From a virus, in the IMG/VR virus record IMGVR_UViG_3300031673_000148, positions 1 to 42,161 of that record: a stretch of DNA of 42,161 bases, one strand, 5' to 3'. Positions within the stretch are counted from its first letter, which is position 1. Every line of letters starts with the position of its first letter. The notes beneath the pieces were generated by a model. The model searched no databases. It saw only the letters and a program-made list of their open reading frames with translations, and was not told where the DNA came from. The position numbers and the translations under genes are program-made. This document shows, piece after piece, positions 37,095 through 42,161 of this stretch.

Positions 37095-37550
37095 CTAGTC
37101 CTCGTCTTCGTCGCTATCGCTCACCGGAGGGAACGCCCCCGCGGCCTGCTCCGCCTCTTCTTCCTCGTCCATCATCGACGTAATCAACTCGTCCCGCTCC
37201 TTAGCCGACATCGACCGCGGAAACAGCATCGAGTCCTCCAGCTTCACCTCGTTCTCGCGCACGATGTTGCCGATGCGGAACGTGTACGTCTTGACCGACG
37301 AGTAGGGGACCTCCTCCAAGTCTCCGTGCGTCATGCACAGAAACTGCTCTTTGCCGCTCGCATCCTCGTACGACAGCGTGCTGTGCTCGGGGCCCTTCTC
37401 CTCGATGCAAAGAATGCAGCCGACAGGCTCCTTGCTCCATGAGCGCCCCTTGAACACGTGCATGGCGCCGTTTTCGAGCCGCCACTTGTGCAAGGGAACG
37501 CCGTCAAGGTCGATGATTTTACGGGGACCGGACATGTTTGGTAGTGCCAT
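37095..37550 (-). CDS. Hypothetical acidic-tail protein (151 aa)
   Basis: MALPNMSGPRKIIDLDGVPL start; contains CILCIEEKG and FLCMTHGDLEE, a Cys/His set that could bind zinc, and ends in an acidic tail (PPVSDSDEDED). ATG 37550 lies six bases after a -10 element, so the mRNA is probably leaderless; an alternative ATG at 37535 also lacks a ribosome site. Confidence 0.65.
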   Translation of the reverse strand: MALPNMSGPRKIIDLDGVPLHKWRLENGAMHVFKGRSWSKEPVGCILCIEEKGPEHSTLSYEDASGKEQFLCMTHGDLEEVPYSSVKTYTFRIGNIVRENEVKLEDSMLFPRSMSAKERDELITSMMDEEEEAEQAAGAFPPVSDSDEDED

Positions 37551-37556
37551 GGACTT

Positions 37557-37584
37557 AGAATATATCAAGCCCAGCGATTGTCAA
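37557..37584 (-). promoter_or_regulatory. Sigma70-like promoter, leaderless arrangement
   Basis: TTGACA (37584-37579), 16 bases, TATTCT (37562-37557), then AAGTCC and ATG 37550. A TGATATATTCT context also gives an extended -10. Confidence 0.65.
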
Positions 37585-37751
37585 TGATGGTTTTTTAGAC
37601 GGACTTCTCTATCAAATAAATCCTCGTGCATCGCTGAAATCATTGAGGAATTAATTGTGTCTTTTATCTCGTCCAGAACCAATATTCCGTGCTCAGACAC
37701 CATTCTGTGAACGAACTCCTCAATGACCTTCTGTCGCTGCGTGTCGTCCAC
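37581..37751 (-). CDS. Small hypothetical protein (56 aa), coupled to the IHF-like gene
   Basis: GTG 37751 overlaps the stop of the upstream IHF-like gene by one base (TAGTG), with TAGGATA upstream. Helical, charged product (VIEEFVHRMVSEHGILVLDE; INSSMISAMHEDLFDREVRL). Its last codons overlap the -35 of the next promoter. No family recognised. Confidence 0.6.
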   Translation of the reverse strand: MDDTQRQKVIEEFVHRMVSEHGILVLDEIKDTINSSMISAMHEDLFDREVRLKNHH

Positions 37752-38059
37752 TATCCTACTAGCTGGCTGTTGAGCGTATCTCGGAGCGTAGGGCTAACCT
37801 GGAAACGGACCACACGCCTAGCACCGATCAGAATCTCCTCTCCCGTCTGAGGGTTCCGGCCCTTGCGGGGGGACTTTTCCTGAATCGTGAACTTGCCGAA
37901 GCCGGAGATCTTAACCTCCTCGCCCTCCATGAACTTCTCAGAAAAGCAGGTGACGATGCTGTCGACGAGACCTGACGCCTGCCGATTGGAAAGATGCGGC
38001 AAAGACACCAGCAACTCGCCAGCGATCGTATTGCGATTGACGGATTCACCCCTGGCCAT
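37751..38059 (-). CDS. HU/IHF-family DNA-binding protein, first of a pair (102 aa)
   Basis: Helical N terminus then the beta-arm region EVKISGFGKFTIQEKSPRKG and RNPQTGEEI, with RRVVRFQVSPTLRD closing. These match IHF/HU, which bend DNA. Only two bases separate it from the second family member, so the two probably form a heterodimer like IHF alpha/beta. Possible uses: origin architecture, recombination or packaging. Confidence 0.9.
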   Translation of the reverse strand: MARGESVNRNTIAGELLVSLPHLSNRQASGLVDSIVTCFSEKFMEGEEVKISGFGKFTIQEKSPRKGRNPQTGEEILIGARRVVRFQVSPTLRDTLNSQLVG

Positions 38060-38061
38060 GA

Positions 38062-38346
38062 CTAGTTCCCCTTCTCGTTCATCTCGGCCAACATCTTGCG
38101 CGCCAACTTGAAGAACGGCAGCCTCTTAGGAGGTACCGCAACGGGCTCGCCAGTTCGCGGGTTCCTGCCCATGTACCCATCGTAGTCTCGGATTGAAAAC
38201 GACCCGAACCCTCGAATCTCAATCCGCTTCCCTAACACAAGACCGCTGGTCATGCTGTCAAAGAACGAGTTCACGGCGATCTCAGCCTCCCCTAGGGAGA
38301 TCTTCTCTCTATCGGCAACCCATGTCACCATCTCAGACTTCGTCAT
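38062..38346 (-). CDS. HU/IHF-family DNA-binding protein, second of a pair (94 aa)
   Basis: MTKSEMVTWVADREKISLGE start typical of HU (cf. TKxELI), RIEIRGFGSFSIRDYDG and GRNPRTGEPVAVPPKRLPFF. AAGGAAGCC precedes GTG 38349/ATG 38346. Closer to the IHF beta/HU pattern (PPKRxPxFK) than its neighbour. Confidence 0.92.
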   Translation of the reverse strand: MTKSEMVTWVADREKISLGEAEIAVNSFFDSMTSGLVLGKRIEIRGFGSFSIRDYDGYMGRNPRTGEPVAVPPKRLPFFKLARKMLAEMNEKGN

Positions 38347-38365
38347 CACGGCTTCCTTTGTCGAA

Positions 38366-38983
38366 TCAAACGAGTGGGATCTGACCTGTCATCACGAACC
38401 CTACAATGCGTTCGGGTAGTTGATCAACAAGATCAAACGCCTCCTTTCGAAATCGCCCCGCAGAGACCAGCTTGAACGACAGATCTTCAATCGCCACAGA
38501 CCCGCCTTTGTCTACAAGAACCTTGTCTACGTACACCGCAAACGCTGGCGAATACGCACCACCCGTCTGAAGGAACGACAGCGCCTGTGCCGACACGTGG
38601 TACGTCTTCCGAGCACCATCCTGGAACGATCGAATCAACCCAAGGTCCTCCAGCCTCGTCACGACAAGCGGACTCATCTCCAAGCACCGATCGAACTCAC
38701 CAGGCGGCAGCCGGTCCTTTGGGTTGTCCTTGTTGACCAAAATGACCGACTTGGACACCTGCATAGCTTTTACGATCCGCAAAAGCTCACGCAGCAAGTC
38801 CTCGCCTAGGTCAACAACGACCTCCTTGGAGAGGCGCTTGCCACAGCAGGGACAGCTCTTGTGCGCCTTGCGAGTCTCGCGATCGAGCGTATAGACGCTC
38901 AAGAACGAACGGGCAGACAGCGCCTCGATCAAGGAGGCAGCCTTGTCCTCGTCGACTTCTAGGACGAATACCTTGCGCGCCAC
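38366..38983 (-). CDS. Hypothetical protein with zinc pair and winged-helix-like region (205 aa)
   Basis: Begins MARKVFVLEVDEDKAASLIE; CPCCGKRL near residue 44 may bind metal; the middle (MSPLVVTRLEDLGLIRSFQD, TYHVSAQALSFL) looks like a winged helix; the rest is helical. Might be a regulator. The stop lies 19 bases before the HU-like gene. Confidence 0.6.
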   Translation of the reverse strand: MARKVFVLEVDEDKAASLIEALSARSFLSVYTLDRETRKAHKSCPCCGKRLSKEVVVDLGEDLLRELLRIVKAMQVSKSVILVNKDNPKDRLPPGEFDRCLEMSPLVVTRLEDLGLIRSFQDGARKTYHVSAQALSFLQTGGAYSPAFAVYVDKVLVDKGGSVAIEDLSFKLVSAGRFRKEAFDLVDQLPERIVGFVMTGQIPLV

Positions 38984-39262
38984 TCAGTTCTTCAGCCTGG
39001 GCTCGGCCGAGTCCATCCTAGCGCCATCGCCGGGCGAGAGCAGGGGCCCTTGCCGAACCTCGTGTGCTTCCAGGTTCTTCAAGATCTGGATGAGTTCATC
39101 ACGGCTTGGCGTATTCGCAAGCTGCATCAGGACCAAAACGAGCAGCAGGAGCAGCGTGGCACTGCCTACGTAGGCAAACCATTCCGGCCCTCCCCCCGCG
39201 AGCCCTATCGTGGCAATGACAAGCCACCCGCCCACGGCTAGGCTGCGTAAACCATTGATCAT
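38984..39262 (-). CDS. Small two-helix membrane protein (92 aa)
   Basis: ATG 39262 with GGGAAGAC. Two hydrophobic segments (LAVGGWLVIATIGLAGG; YVGSATLLLLLVLVLMQLA) then a charged cytoplasmic tail (SRDELIQILKNLEAHEVRQG). Could be an antiholin, superinfection-exclusion or envelope protein; no motif distinguishes these. The 39263-39325 gap holds no gene. Confidence 0.6.
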   Translation of the reverse strand: MINGLRSLAVGGWLVIATIGLAGGGPEWFAYVGSATLLLLLVLVLMQLANTPSRDELIQILKNLEAHEVRQGPLLSPGDGARMDSAEPRLKN

Positions 39263-39325
39263 ATGTCTTCCCACCCAAAGACGCTACCCGCAAGCCCTTT
39301 GATTGTCTAGATGACGCTCCGCAAA

Positions 39326-39367
39326 CACGAAGAGGAGCGACTGCGCAAAGCAGTGCCCCTCTTCGTG
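39326..39367 (-). terminator. Terminator-like hairpin after the 39387 gene
   Basis: CACGAAGAGG / CCTCTTCGTG (10 bp) enclosing an inner ACTGC / GCAGT stem; on the minus strand only TTTG follows, so termination may be weak. Confidence 0.6.
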
Positions 39368-39386
39368 AAGTATGGACGTGAAAGGT

Positions 39387-39713
39387 CTAGCCGGCGAGGT
39401 TCCTCAGCGGAGCTGCACGGCTCTCGCTTGGGTCGGACATGTTCGCAATGAACTGCCCGATGTGCGCGCACCGGTAGCATTCGTACAGGTGCTCGCGCTC
39501 GTCGTGCGAGAACTTGCCGCTGTCGCCTGAGTAGATCAGCGCCTTGTAGCTCAAGCACACGGGTGTTGCGGGAACTTCGTCCAAAGCGACAAGTTCCCTA
39601 AGCGTTTCGGCGGTCTTCGGATCGCTTCTCGCCTGACGGTTGACCCAAAAGGCCTCGTCTTCCGTGCCGACGCTGAAAGCAACCTTCGCTAGAACAACCC
39701 TGGAACAACGCAT
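39387..39713 (-). CDS. Hypothetical protein (108 aa)
   Basis: ATG 39713 with GCAGGAGA. Contains SVGTEDEAFWVNRQARSDPK, VCLSYKALIYS and YECYRCAHIGQF, with cysteines that might bind metal. First leftward gene after the strand switch; own promoter at 39749-39776. Unknown function. Confidence 0.65.
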   Translation of the reverse strand: MRCSRVVLAKVAFSVGTEDEAFWVNRQARSDPKTAETLRELVALDEVPATPVCLSYKALIYSGDSGKFSHDEREHLYECYRCAHIGQFIANMSDPSESRAAPLRNLAG

Positions 39714-39748
39714 AGTCTCCTGCCTCGGCTAAGTGGCACCGAGCTACC

Positions 39749-39776
39749 ATTATGTATGATCGAATTGACAATGCAA
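39749..39776 (-). promoter_or_regulatory. Leftward promoter (TTGCAT, 16 bases, CATAAT)
   Basis: TTGCAT at 39776-39771 and CATAAT at 39754-39749, 36 bases before ATG 39713 with a ribosome site between. It overlaps a plus-strand TTGACA (39765-39770), giving a divergent promoter region. Confidence 0.55.
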
Positions 39777-39799
39777 GCCTTATCACGGCTGTAGCAACT

Positions 39800-39918
39800 T
39801 GTCACCTTGGCCAGGCCTTGTCGACATAGGGCGAAACGTTGCGCCGAGTCAAGAATCGCGAAGGCTGTCGGATCGTATTGAGACTTCAGGGGAGGCCTTC
39901 GGGGCTCCACTTTTTTTT
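39800..39918 (+). ncRNA. Candidate small RNA with terminator, tentative
   Basis: Downstream of a plus-strand TTGACA (39765-39770; the -10 GCTGTA at 39788 is weak), the region ends in GGAGGCC-TTCG-GGGCTCC (39891-39908, one G-G mismatch) followed by AC and eight T, a good terminator. No convincing gene lies between. It could be a small RNA or the end of a leader. Confidence 0.35.
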
Positions 39919-39929
39919 CGAATTCCCGG

Positions 39930-39959
39930 TTGCCATCGCGAAGCGCCCGTGCTTAGAAT
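39930..39959 (+). promoter_or_regulatory. Promoter of the tRNA cluster (TTGCCA, 18 bases, TAGAAT)
   Basis: TTGCCA at 39930-39935, TAGAAT at 39954-39959; the start would be within a few bases of the tRNA-Met 5' end (39967). Confidence 0.65.
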
Positions 39960-39966
39960 GGTGGTC

Positions 39967-40040
39967 TGCGGGATAGAGCAGTCCGGTAACTCGTTGGCCT
40001 CATAAGCCAAAGGTCGCAGGTTCGAATCCTGTTCCCGCTA
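39967..40040 (+). tRNA. tRNA-Met(CAT), initiator-like
   Basis: Cloverleaf: acceptor TGCGGGA/TCCCGCT with a T-T mismatch at 1:72, D-stem GAGC/ACTC including A11-U24, anticodon loop CTCATAA with stem TTGGC/GCCAA, T-arm GCAGG/CCTGT. The 1:72 mismatch and A11-U24 are hallmarks of bacterial initiator tRNA; the GGG/CCC run in the anticodon stem is only partly kept (GGC/GCC). CCA is not encoded. Confidence 0.88.
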
Positions 40041-40071
40041 CTACGAAGAGAACGACACCAAAGAATCCACA

Positions 40072-40242
40072 ATGATTTCGCGCACGAACACGTTGAAGGC
40101 CGCCAAACCCGCAGGGACGCCCTGCTGGTTCGCCGGCTCTTTTGCGTCCAGCGTGCGCCATATTTCGGGTCTGGAATCCCTGTCGTATCAGCCGCTTACC
40201 GTCCAGACCCTCATCAATGATACAGGTGGCTTCCTGATGTAG
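40072..40242 (+). CDS. Possible 56-aa leader-like ORF, low support
   Basis: ATG 40072 to TAG 40242 (MISRTNTLKAAKPAG start). No clear ribosome site. It ends within segment A of the pairing array at 40225-40329, which is why it is noted. Confidence 0.2.
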   Translation: MISRTNTLKAAKPAGTPCWFAGSFASSVRHISGLESLSYQPLTVQTLINDTGGFLM

Positions 40243-40305
40243 GGTCTTCAACCAAGACCTCATACGGAAGCCACCCGGTCGAAAGACCCGGTGGCTTCTT
40301 TGTTT
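40225..40305 (+). terminator. Terminator with competing upstream arm (attenuator-like)
   Basis: GGAAGCCACC (40266-40275) can pair with the upstream GGTGGCTTCC (40225-40234) or the downstream GGTGGCTTC (40290-40298). The second hairpin, with a GGTC-GAAA-GACC top and TTTGTTT after it, is a terminator. Only one can form at a time. Confidence 0.6.
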
Positions 40306-40307
40306 CT

Positions 40308-40378
40308 GGGGGTAATCCAGGGAGAAGCCGCGCCTGTAAAGCGTCTGCTGGAAGGTTCAAGTCCTTCTACCCCCACCA
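40308..40378 (+). tRNA. tRNA-Tyr(GTA)-like gene with abnormal D-arm
   Basis: Acceptor GGGGGTA/TACCCCC, discriminator A, encoded CCA, T-arm GAAGG-TTCAAGT-CCTTC and a Tyr-type loop CTGTAAA are good. But no normal D-stem can be drawn, the 27:43 pair is C-C, and the long variable arm of bacterial tRNA-Tyr is missing; total length without CCA is 68. It may be a decayed tRNA or a tRNA-like element. Confidence 0.5.
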
Positions 40379-40611
40379 TGGAGAATGCTGTGCTCGACGA
40401 ACGAAAACGCAAGCTACGGGAACGGTTCGTGGATCGGTTCCTTGAGTTCGCACGCAAGGTCGGCCCTGCGCCGGTGTCCATGCTCGCGACTCGATACGCC
40501 TCCGTAGCTCAGTCGGCAGATGATAGTCTGCTGCGCGATGGCCAGCGATCGAGAGTACATGAGAAAATACATGCTCAGCCGTTACCGGAGGCAACGCCAG
40601 GCGGCAATTGA
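40378..40611 (+). CDS. Small ORF overlapping a tRNA fragment, low support
   Basis: MENAVLDERKRKLRERFVDR start (ATG within the CCA of the Tyr-like gene), about 40 plausible residues, then it reads through the tRNA fragment and into the HNH gene in another frame. No ribosome site. Possibly the remnant of a gene truncated at its 3' end. Confidence 0.3.
   Translation: MENAVLDERKRKLRERFVDRFLEFARKVGPAPVSMLATRYASVAQSADDSLLRDGQRSRVHEKIHAQPLPEATPGGN
40498..40537 (+). pseudogene. tRNA 5'-half fragment truncated at the HNH gene
   Basis: GCCTCCG-TA-GCTC-AGTCGGCAGA has the acceptor 5' strand, bases 8-9, D-stem 5' strand and D-loop of a normal tRNA, then diverges about 15 bases before the HNH start codon (ATG 40538). 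No matching 3' half with a T-arm was found; a CGGAGGC at 40586-40592 lies inside the HNH gene and lacks a T-arm. Confidence 0.6.
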
Positions 40612-40924
40612 CTCGCTCGGAGGACGCTGTGCAGCATGCGGGTCTACAGGAGATCTTCACCTTGACCATATAGACAGGAGCACGAAATCTTTTGATATAA
40701 GCAAGAAATGGTCAGTGAAGTTAGCGGTCTTCTGGGAAGAAGTGGCAAAATGTCAAGTGCTATGCATGGAATGTCACCAGAAAAAGACACTTATTGATCT
40801 CGGCCAGCAGCAAGCCAAAGGTAAGCACGGCACGCTTTCCTCCTACCGCTACTGCCGGTGTGACCTGTGTAAGCGAGCAAAAAGCGAACACAGCAAGGAA
40901 TATCGACGACGCAAGGGTCGGTAG
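40538..40924 (+). CDS. HNH homing endonuclease, free-standing (128 aa)
   Basis: Motifs: CAACGSTGDLHLDHIDRSTK (CxxC, then HxxH-type DHID) and AKCQVLCMECHQKKT (second CxxC and final His), a zinc-stabilised HNH nuclease. A basic N terminus (MRKYMLSRYRRQRQ) and a DNA-contact tail (RRRKGR). ATG 40538 or 40559. The stop TAG is inside the first bases of tRNA-Lys, and a broken tRNA half precedes the start, consistent with a mobile gene inserted in the tRNA cluster. Confidence 0.85.
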   Translation: MASDREYMRKYMLSRYRRQRQAAIDSLGGRCAACGSTGDLHLDHIDRSTKSFDISKKWSVKLAVFWEEVAKCQVLCMECHQKKTLIDLGQQQAKGKHGTLSSYRYCRCDLCKRAKSEHSKEYRRRKGR

Positions 40925-40989
40925 CAAATGCTGGCTTTGCAATGGTCTTTTAAGCCATTTAAACACAGGTTCGATTCCTGTTCGACCCA
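40915..40989 (+). tRNA. tRNA-Lys(TTT)
   Basis: Acceptor GGGTCGG/TCGACCC, D-stem GCAA/TTGC, anticodon stem ATGGT/GCCAT with loop CTTTTAA, T-arm ACAGG-TTCGATT-CCTGT, discriminator A. CCA not encoded. Its first ten bases overlap the end of the HNH gene. Confidence 0.9.
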
Positions 40990-41002
40990 CGACGGCACCC
41001 AG

Positions 41003-41215
41003 TTAGACGAAGCACTTGTCCGGCAAGCGGTCCCAGATGTACTCACGAAAGAATTCAACGAACTTGAGCAGATCTTCCTCGCGCTTACCCGTCGCTCGGT
41101 CGACCGCAAGCTCGATAGGCTGCCCCCTGAGAAACGAGGTTCCATAGAGACGGTCGAATTCCCTAAGCAGCTCTTTGTTCTCAAACGCGGCCTGGCAGGC
41201 CTCGGCGAAGTCCAT
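41003..41215 (-). CDS. Hypothetical protein (70 aa)
   Basis: A leftward gene inside the rightward tRNA cluster. MDFAEACQAAFENKELLREF start and an aromatic helix (LLKFVEFFREYIWDRL). ATG 41215 lies six bases after an extended -10 (TG-A-TACAAT), with no ribosome site. Unknown. Confidence 0.6.
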   Translation of the reverse strand: MDFAEACQAAFENKELLREFDRLYGTSFLRGQPIELAVDRATGKREEDLLKFVEFFREYIWDRLPDKCFV

Positions 41216-41221
41216 GCGTCC

Positions 41222-41231
41222 ATTGTATCAT
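41222..41231. promoter_or_regulatory. Overlapping divergent -10 elements, leaderless arrangement
   Basis: Minus strand TACAAT (41227-41222) then GGACGC and ATG 41215; plus strand TATCAT (41226-41231) then GGGCCCC and ATG 41239. No -35 consensus was seen on either side, so the evidence rests on the -10 elements and spacing. Confidence 0.4.
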
Positions 41232-41238
41232 GGGCCCC

Positions 41239-41628
41239 ATGGCACATGACCGCATCGCGTACTGGAACAAGACAAGCCCCACCCCCAAGATGCTCGTCAA
41301 CCAAATCGAGCAATACGGACGCGGCCTCTTCGCGTCCGTCGAGGATGAAGGAGATCGGATCTTTGTTGTATTGCCCGGCCTAACCTCCACCCCTGAGGAG
41401 AGAAAGGTCGAGGAGCCCCGCGAGCGTTGGATTGAGGTCTGGAAGAGCCCAACGTCTTTCGATGTGATCACTCGCATGATGGACGACATCACCAACGACA
41501 TCGCGGACGGCCTGTACGAACTACTCGTGCGAACGCACCAGGCCATCCGAGAAGAAGACCACGATCCGGGTTCGTCTAACGGCAGGACCGCAGTCTCTGA
41601 ATCTGCTAATCAAAGTTCGAATCTTTGA
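41239..41628 (+). CDS. Hypothetical protein (129 aa), 3' end overlapping tRNA-Gln
   Basis: MAHDRIAYWNKTSPTPKMLV start; acidic, with ERWIEVWKSPTSFDVITRMM and a long helix (DDITNDIADGLYELLVRTHQ). An ATG at 41230 is an alternative. The last 20 residues are read from tRNA-Gln sequence and are probably not conserved; the natural end may have been lost when the genes became juxtaposed. Unknown function. Confidence 0.6.
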   Translation: MAHDRIAYWNKTSPTPKMLVNQIEQYGRGLFASVEDEGDRIFVVLPGLTSTPEERKVEEPRERWIEVWKSPTSFDVITRMMDDITNDIADGLYELLVRTHQAIREEDHDPGSSNGRTAVSESANQSSNL

Positions 41629-41635
41629 CCCGGAA
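41565..41635 (+). tRNA. tRNA-Gln(CTG)
   Basis: Acceptor TCCGGGT/ACCCGGA, anticodon loop CTCTGAA, T-arm CAAAG-TTCGAAT-CTTTG, discriminator A. The 31:39 pair is T-T. CCA not encoded. The sequence closely follows bacterial/phage tRNA-Gln(CTG) layout. Confidence 0.88.
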
Positions 41636-41636
41636 C

Positions 41637-41784
41637 TAATCGCTACGCCTGCTCAAGGGCTTGAATACTTGAGACGAATCCCTGACCCGGAACCAGACCT
41701 AGCACGTCGCCCGCATTTGGCGGGCGAGATCCTGATAACTGAATAGTTTCACGAAGCGGGGGCGCTAGCCACGCCCCCAGATAT
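41637..41784. other. Spacer with tRNA 3'-end copy and two hairpins
   Basis: Holds an imperfect copy of the tRNA-Gln 3' end (41675-41693), a CGCCCGC/GCGGGCG hairpin (41708-41726) and a GGGGGCG/CGCCCCC hairpin (41758-41778) without T-runs. These may be RNA-processing signals. No gene is seen. Confidence 0.5.
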
Positions 41785-41857
41785 GCCACCCAAGCTAACC
41801 TGGTGGAAGCGCCTGCCTGAAAAGCAGGAGGGCCCGGTTCGATACCGGGGGGTGGCA
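41785..41857 (+). tRNA. tRNA-Phe(GAA)
   Basis: Acceptor GCCACCC/GGGTGGC, D-stem GCT/AGC, anticodon stem CCTGC/GCAGG with loop CTGAAAA, T-arm CCCGG-TTCGATA-CCGGG, discriminator A. Confidence 0.93.
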
Positions 41858-41866
41858 CCTATACAT

Positions 41867-41949
41867 GCGATCGTGGCGGAACGGTAGACGCGCTGCGCTC
41901 AGAACGCAGTGGGCGCAAGCCCGTGGGAGTTCGACTCTCCCCGATCGCA
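41867..41949 (+). tRNA. tRNA-Leu(CAG)
   Basis: Acceptor GCGATCG/CGATCGC, anticodon stem CTGCG/CGCAG with loop CTCAGAA, long variable arm (GGGC...GCCC), T-arm with GTTCGACTC, discriminator A. Confidence 0.93.
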
Positions 41950-41954
41950 CGAAG

Positions 41955-42030
41955 GCCCCCGTAACTCAATTGGCAGAGTACCTGATTCTTAATCAGTTAG
42001 TTGCTGGTTCGACTCCAGCTGGGGGCACCA
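41955..42030 (+). tRNA. tRNA-Lys(CTT)
   Basis: Acceptor GCCCCCG/TGGGGGC, D-arm with CAATTGGCAGAG, anticodon loop TTCTTAA, T-arm GCTGG-TTCGACT-CCAGC, discriminator A and encoded CCA. A second Lys isoacceptor beside Lys(TTT). Confidence 0.92.
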
Positions 42031-42161
42031 TGGCACTGTGATACACTGAGGGAGCAACAGAAAGGGGGCTCTCCATGGGGATACGCGGCATCCATTAGCC
42101 GTTGCTACATTCGGCGAACGGCGCCGAATCGTAGAGGTCGTCGGCCCAGCCGACAGAAACG
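42031..42161 (+). other. Right edge: ribosome site with minimal ORF, and hairpins
   Basis: AGAAAGGGGG is followed by ATG 42075 and a seven-codon frame (MGIRGIH). Hairpins ATTCGGCG/CGCCGAAT and GTCGGC/GCCGAC follow. It may be a leader or the start of the next unit; the edge prevents a decision. Confidence 0.3.

Noticed and set aside
39689-39910. Minus-strand frame of 73 codons upstream of the 39713 gene
   Set aside because: It runs through the leftward promoter and the plus-strand terminator, starts at a GTG in an A-run and overlaps the next gene's start.
40000-40263. Minus-strand frame ending VAGTGFEPATFGL, and similar frames at 40260-40481, 40760-40990 and 41643-41858 (ending or starting with GxxGFEP/GIEP words)
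   Set aside because: These peptides are the well-known antisense translations of tRNA genes; they overlap the tRNAs and have no ribosome sites.
40498-40593. Complete tRNA from GCCTCCG (40498) to CGGAGGC (40592)
   Set aside because: The acceptor halves match, but no T-arm or proper anticodon arm can be drawn and the 3' part is HNH coding sequence.

Overview
The window is a stretch of a large tailed double-stranded DNA bacteriophage genome. Evidence: an adjacent portal, large terminase and probable small terminase; a phage-type replication set (initiator, helicase loader, DnaB helicase, primase, ssDNA-binding proteins); a RecA/UvsX-type recombination set; and a tRNA cluster. The portal has T4 gp20-like features, which points to a large virulent myovirus-type phage. 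I see no integrase, excisionase or CI-like repressor. The host cannot be fixed from the sequence. Most genes carry good Shine-Dalgarno sites, so the host is a bacterium with moderately high GC.

Layout. Positions 1-39713 are transcribed almost wholly leftward (minus strand), with tightly packed and often ATGA- or TAATG-overlapping genes. Reading in the direction of transcription: 39713-33435 holds small proteins, two HU/IHF-like proteins, a ParB-family protein, an RlpA-like protein and a dual-specificity phosphatase. 33377-23657 is the replication block: a winged-helix protein, an O-like initiator with candidate iterons, a DnaC-like loader, DnaB with two inteins, primase and a gp32-like SSB. 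23567-14342 is the recombination block: a degenerate SF2 helicase, a MerR-like protein, RecA, a PD-(D/E)XK resolvase, a Cas4-like nuclease, RuvC and an OB-fold SSB. 14207-9065 is a separate operon with a Myb-like regulator, a ParB-domain protein and two paralogous proteins of a divergent kinase-like fold. 8953-1 is the packaging block: TerS, TerL with an intein, small proteins, a holin candidate and a portal with an intein that runs off the left edge.

Positions about 39760-42161 switch to the plus strand. They hold a tRNA cluster: initiator-like Met, a Tyr-like gene with an odd D-arm, Lys(TTT), Gln(CTG), Phe(GAA), Leu(CAG) and Lys(CTT). It is interrupted by an HNH endonuclease gene next to a broken tRNA half, and by a divergent gene pair.

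The most notable signals are these. (1) Four inteins sit in three essential phage genes; those of TerL and DnaB split the Walker A motif at the same point, GK/T. (2) A candidate replication origin lies inside the initiator gene: three 24-bp-spaced palindromic repeats beside an AT-rich stretch, plus further repeats, one of them read in two different frames. (3) A UvsW-like helicase has lost its ATPase motifs. (4) A pair of degenerate kinase-fold paralogs lies beside the terminase genes, with a separate dual-specificity phosphatase elsewhere. (5) Several promoters place the transcription start at the start codon, suggesting leaderless mRNAs. (6) A recurring GTGCAAATATTT palindrome lies upstream of operons. 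All functional calls come from reading motifs by eye; no database search was possible.
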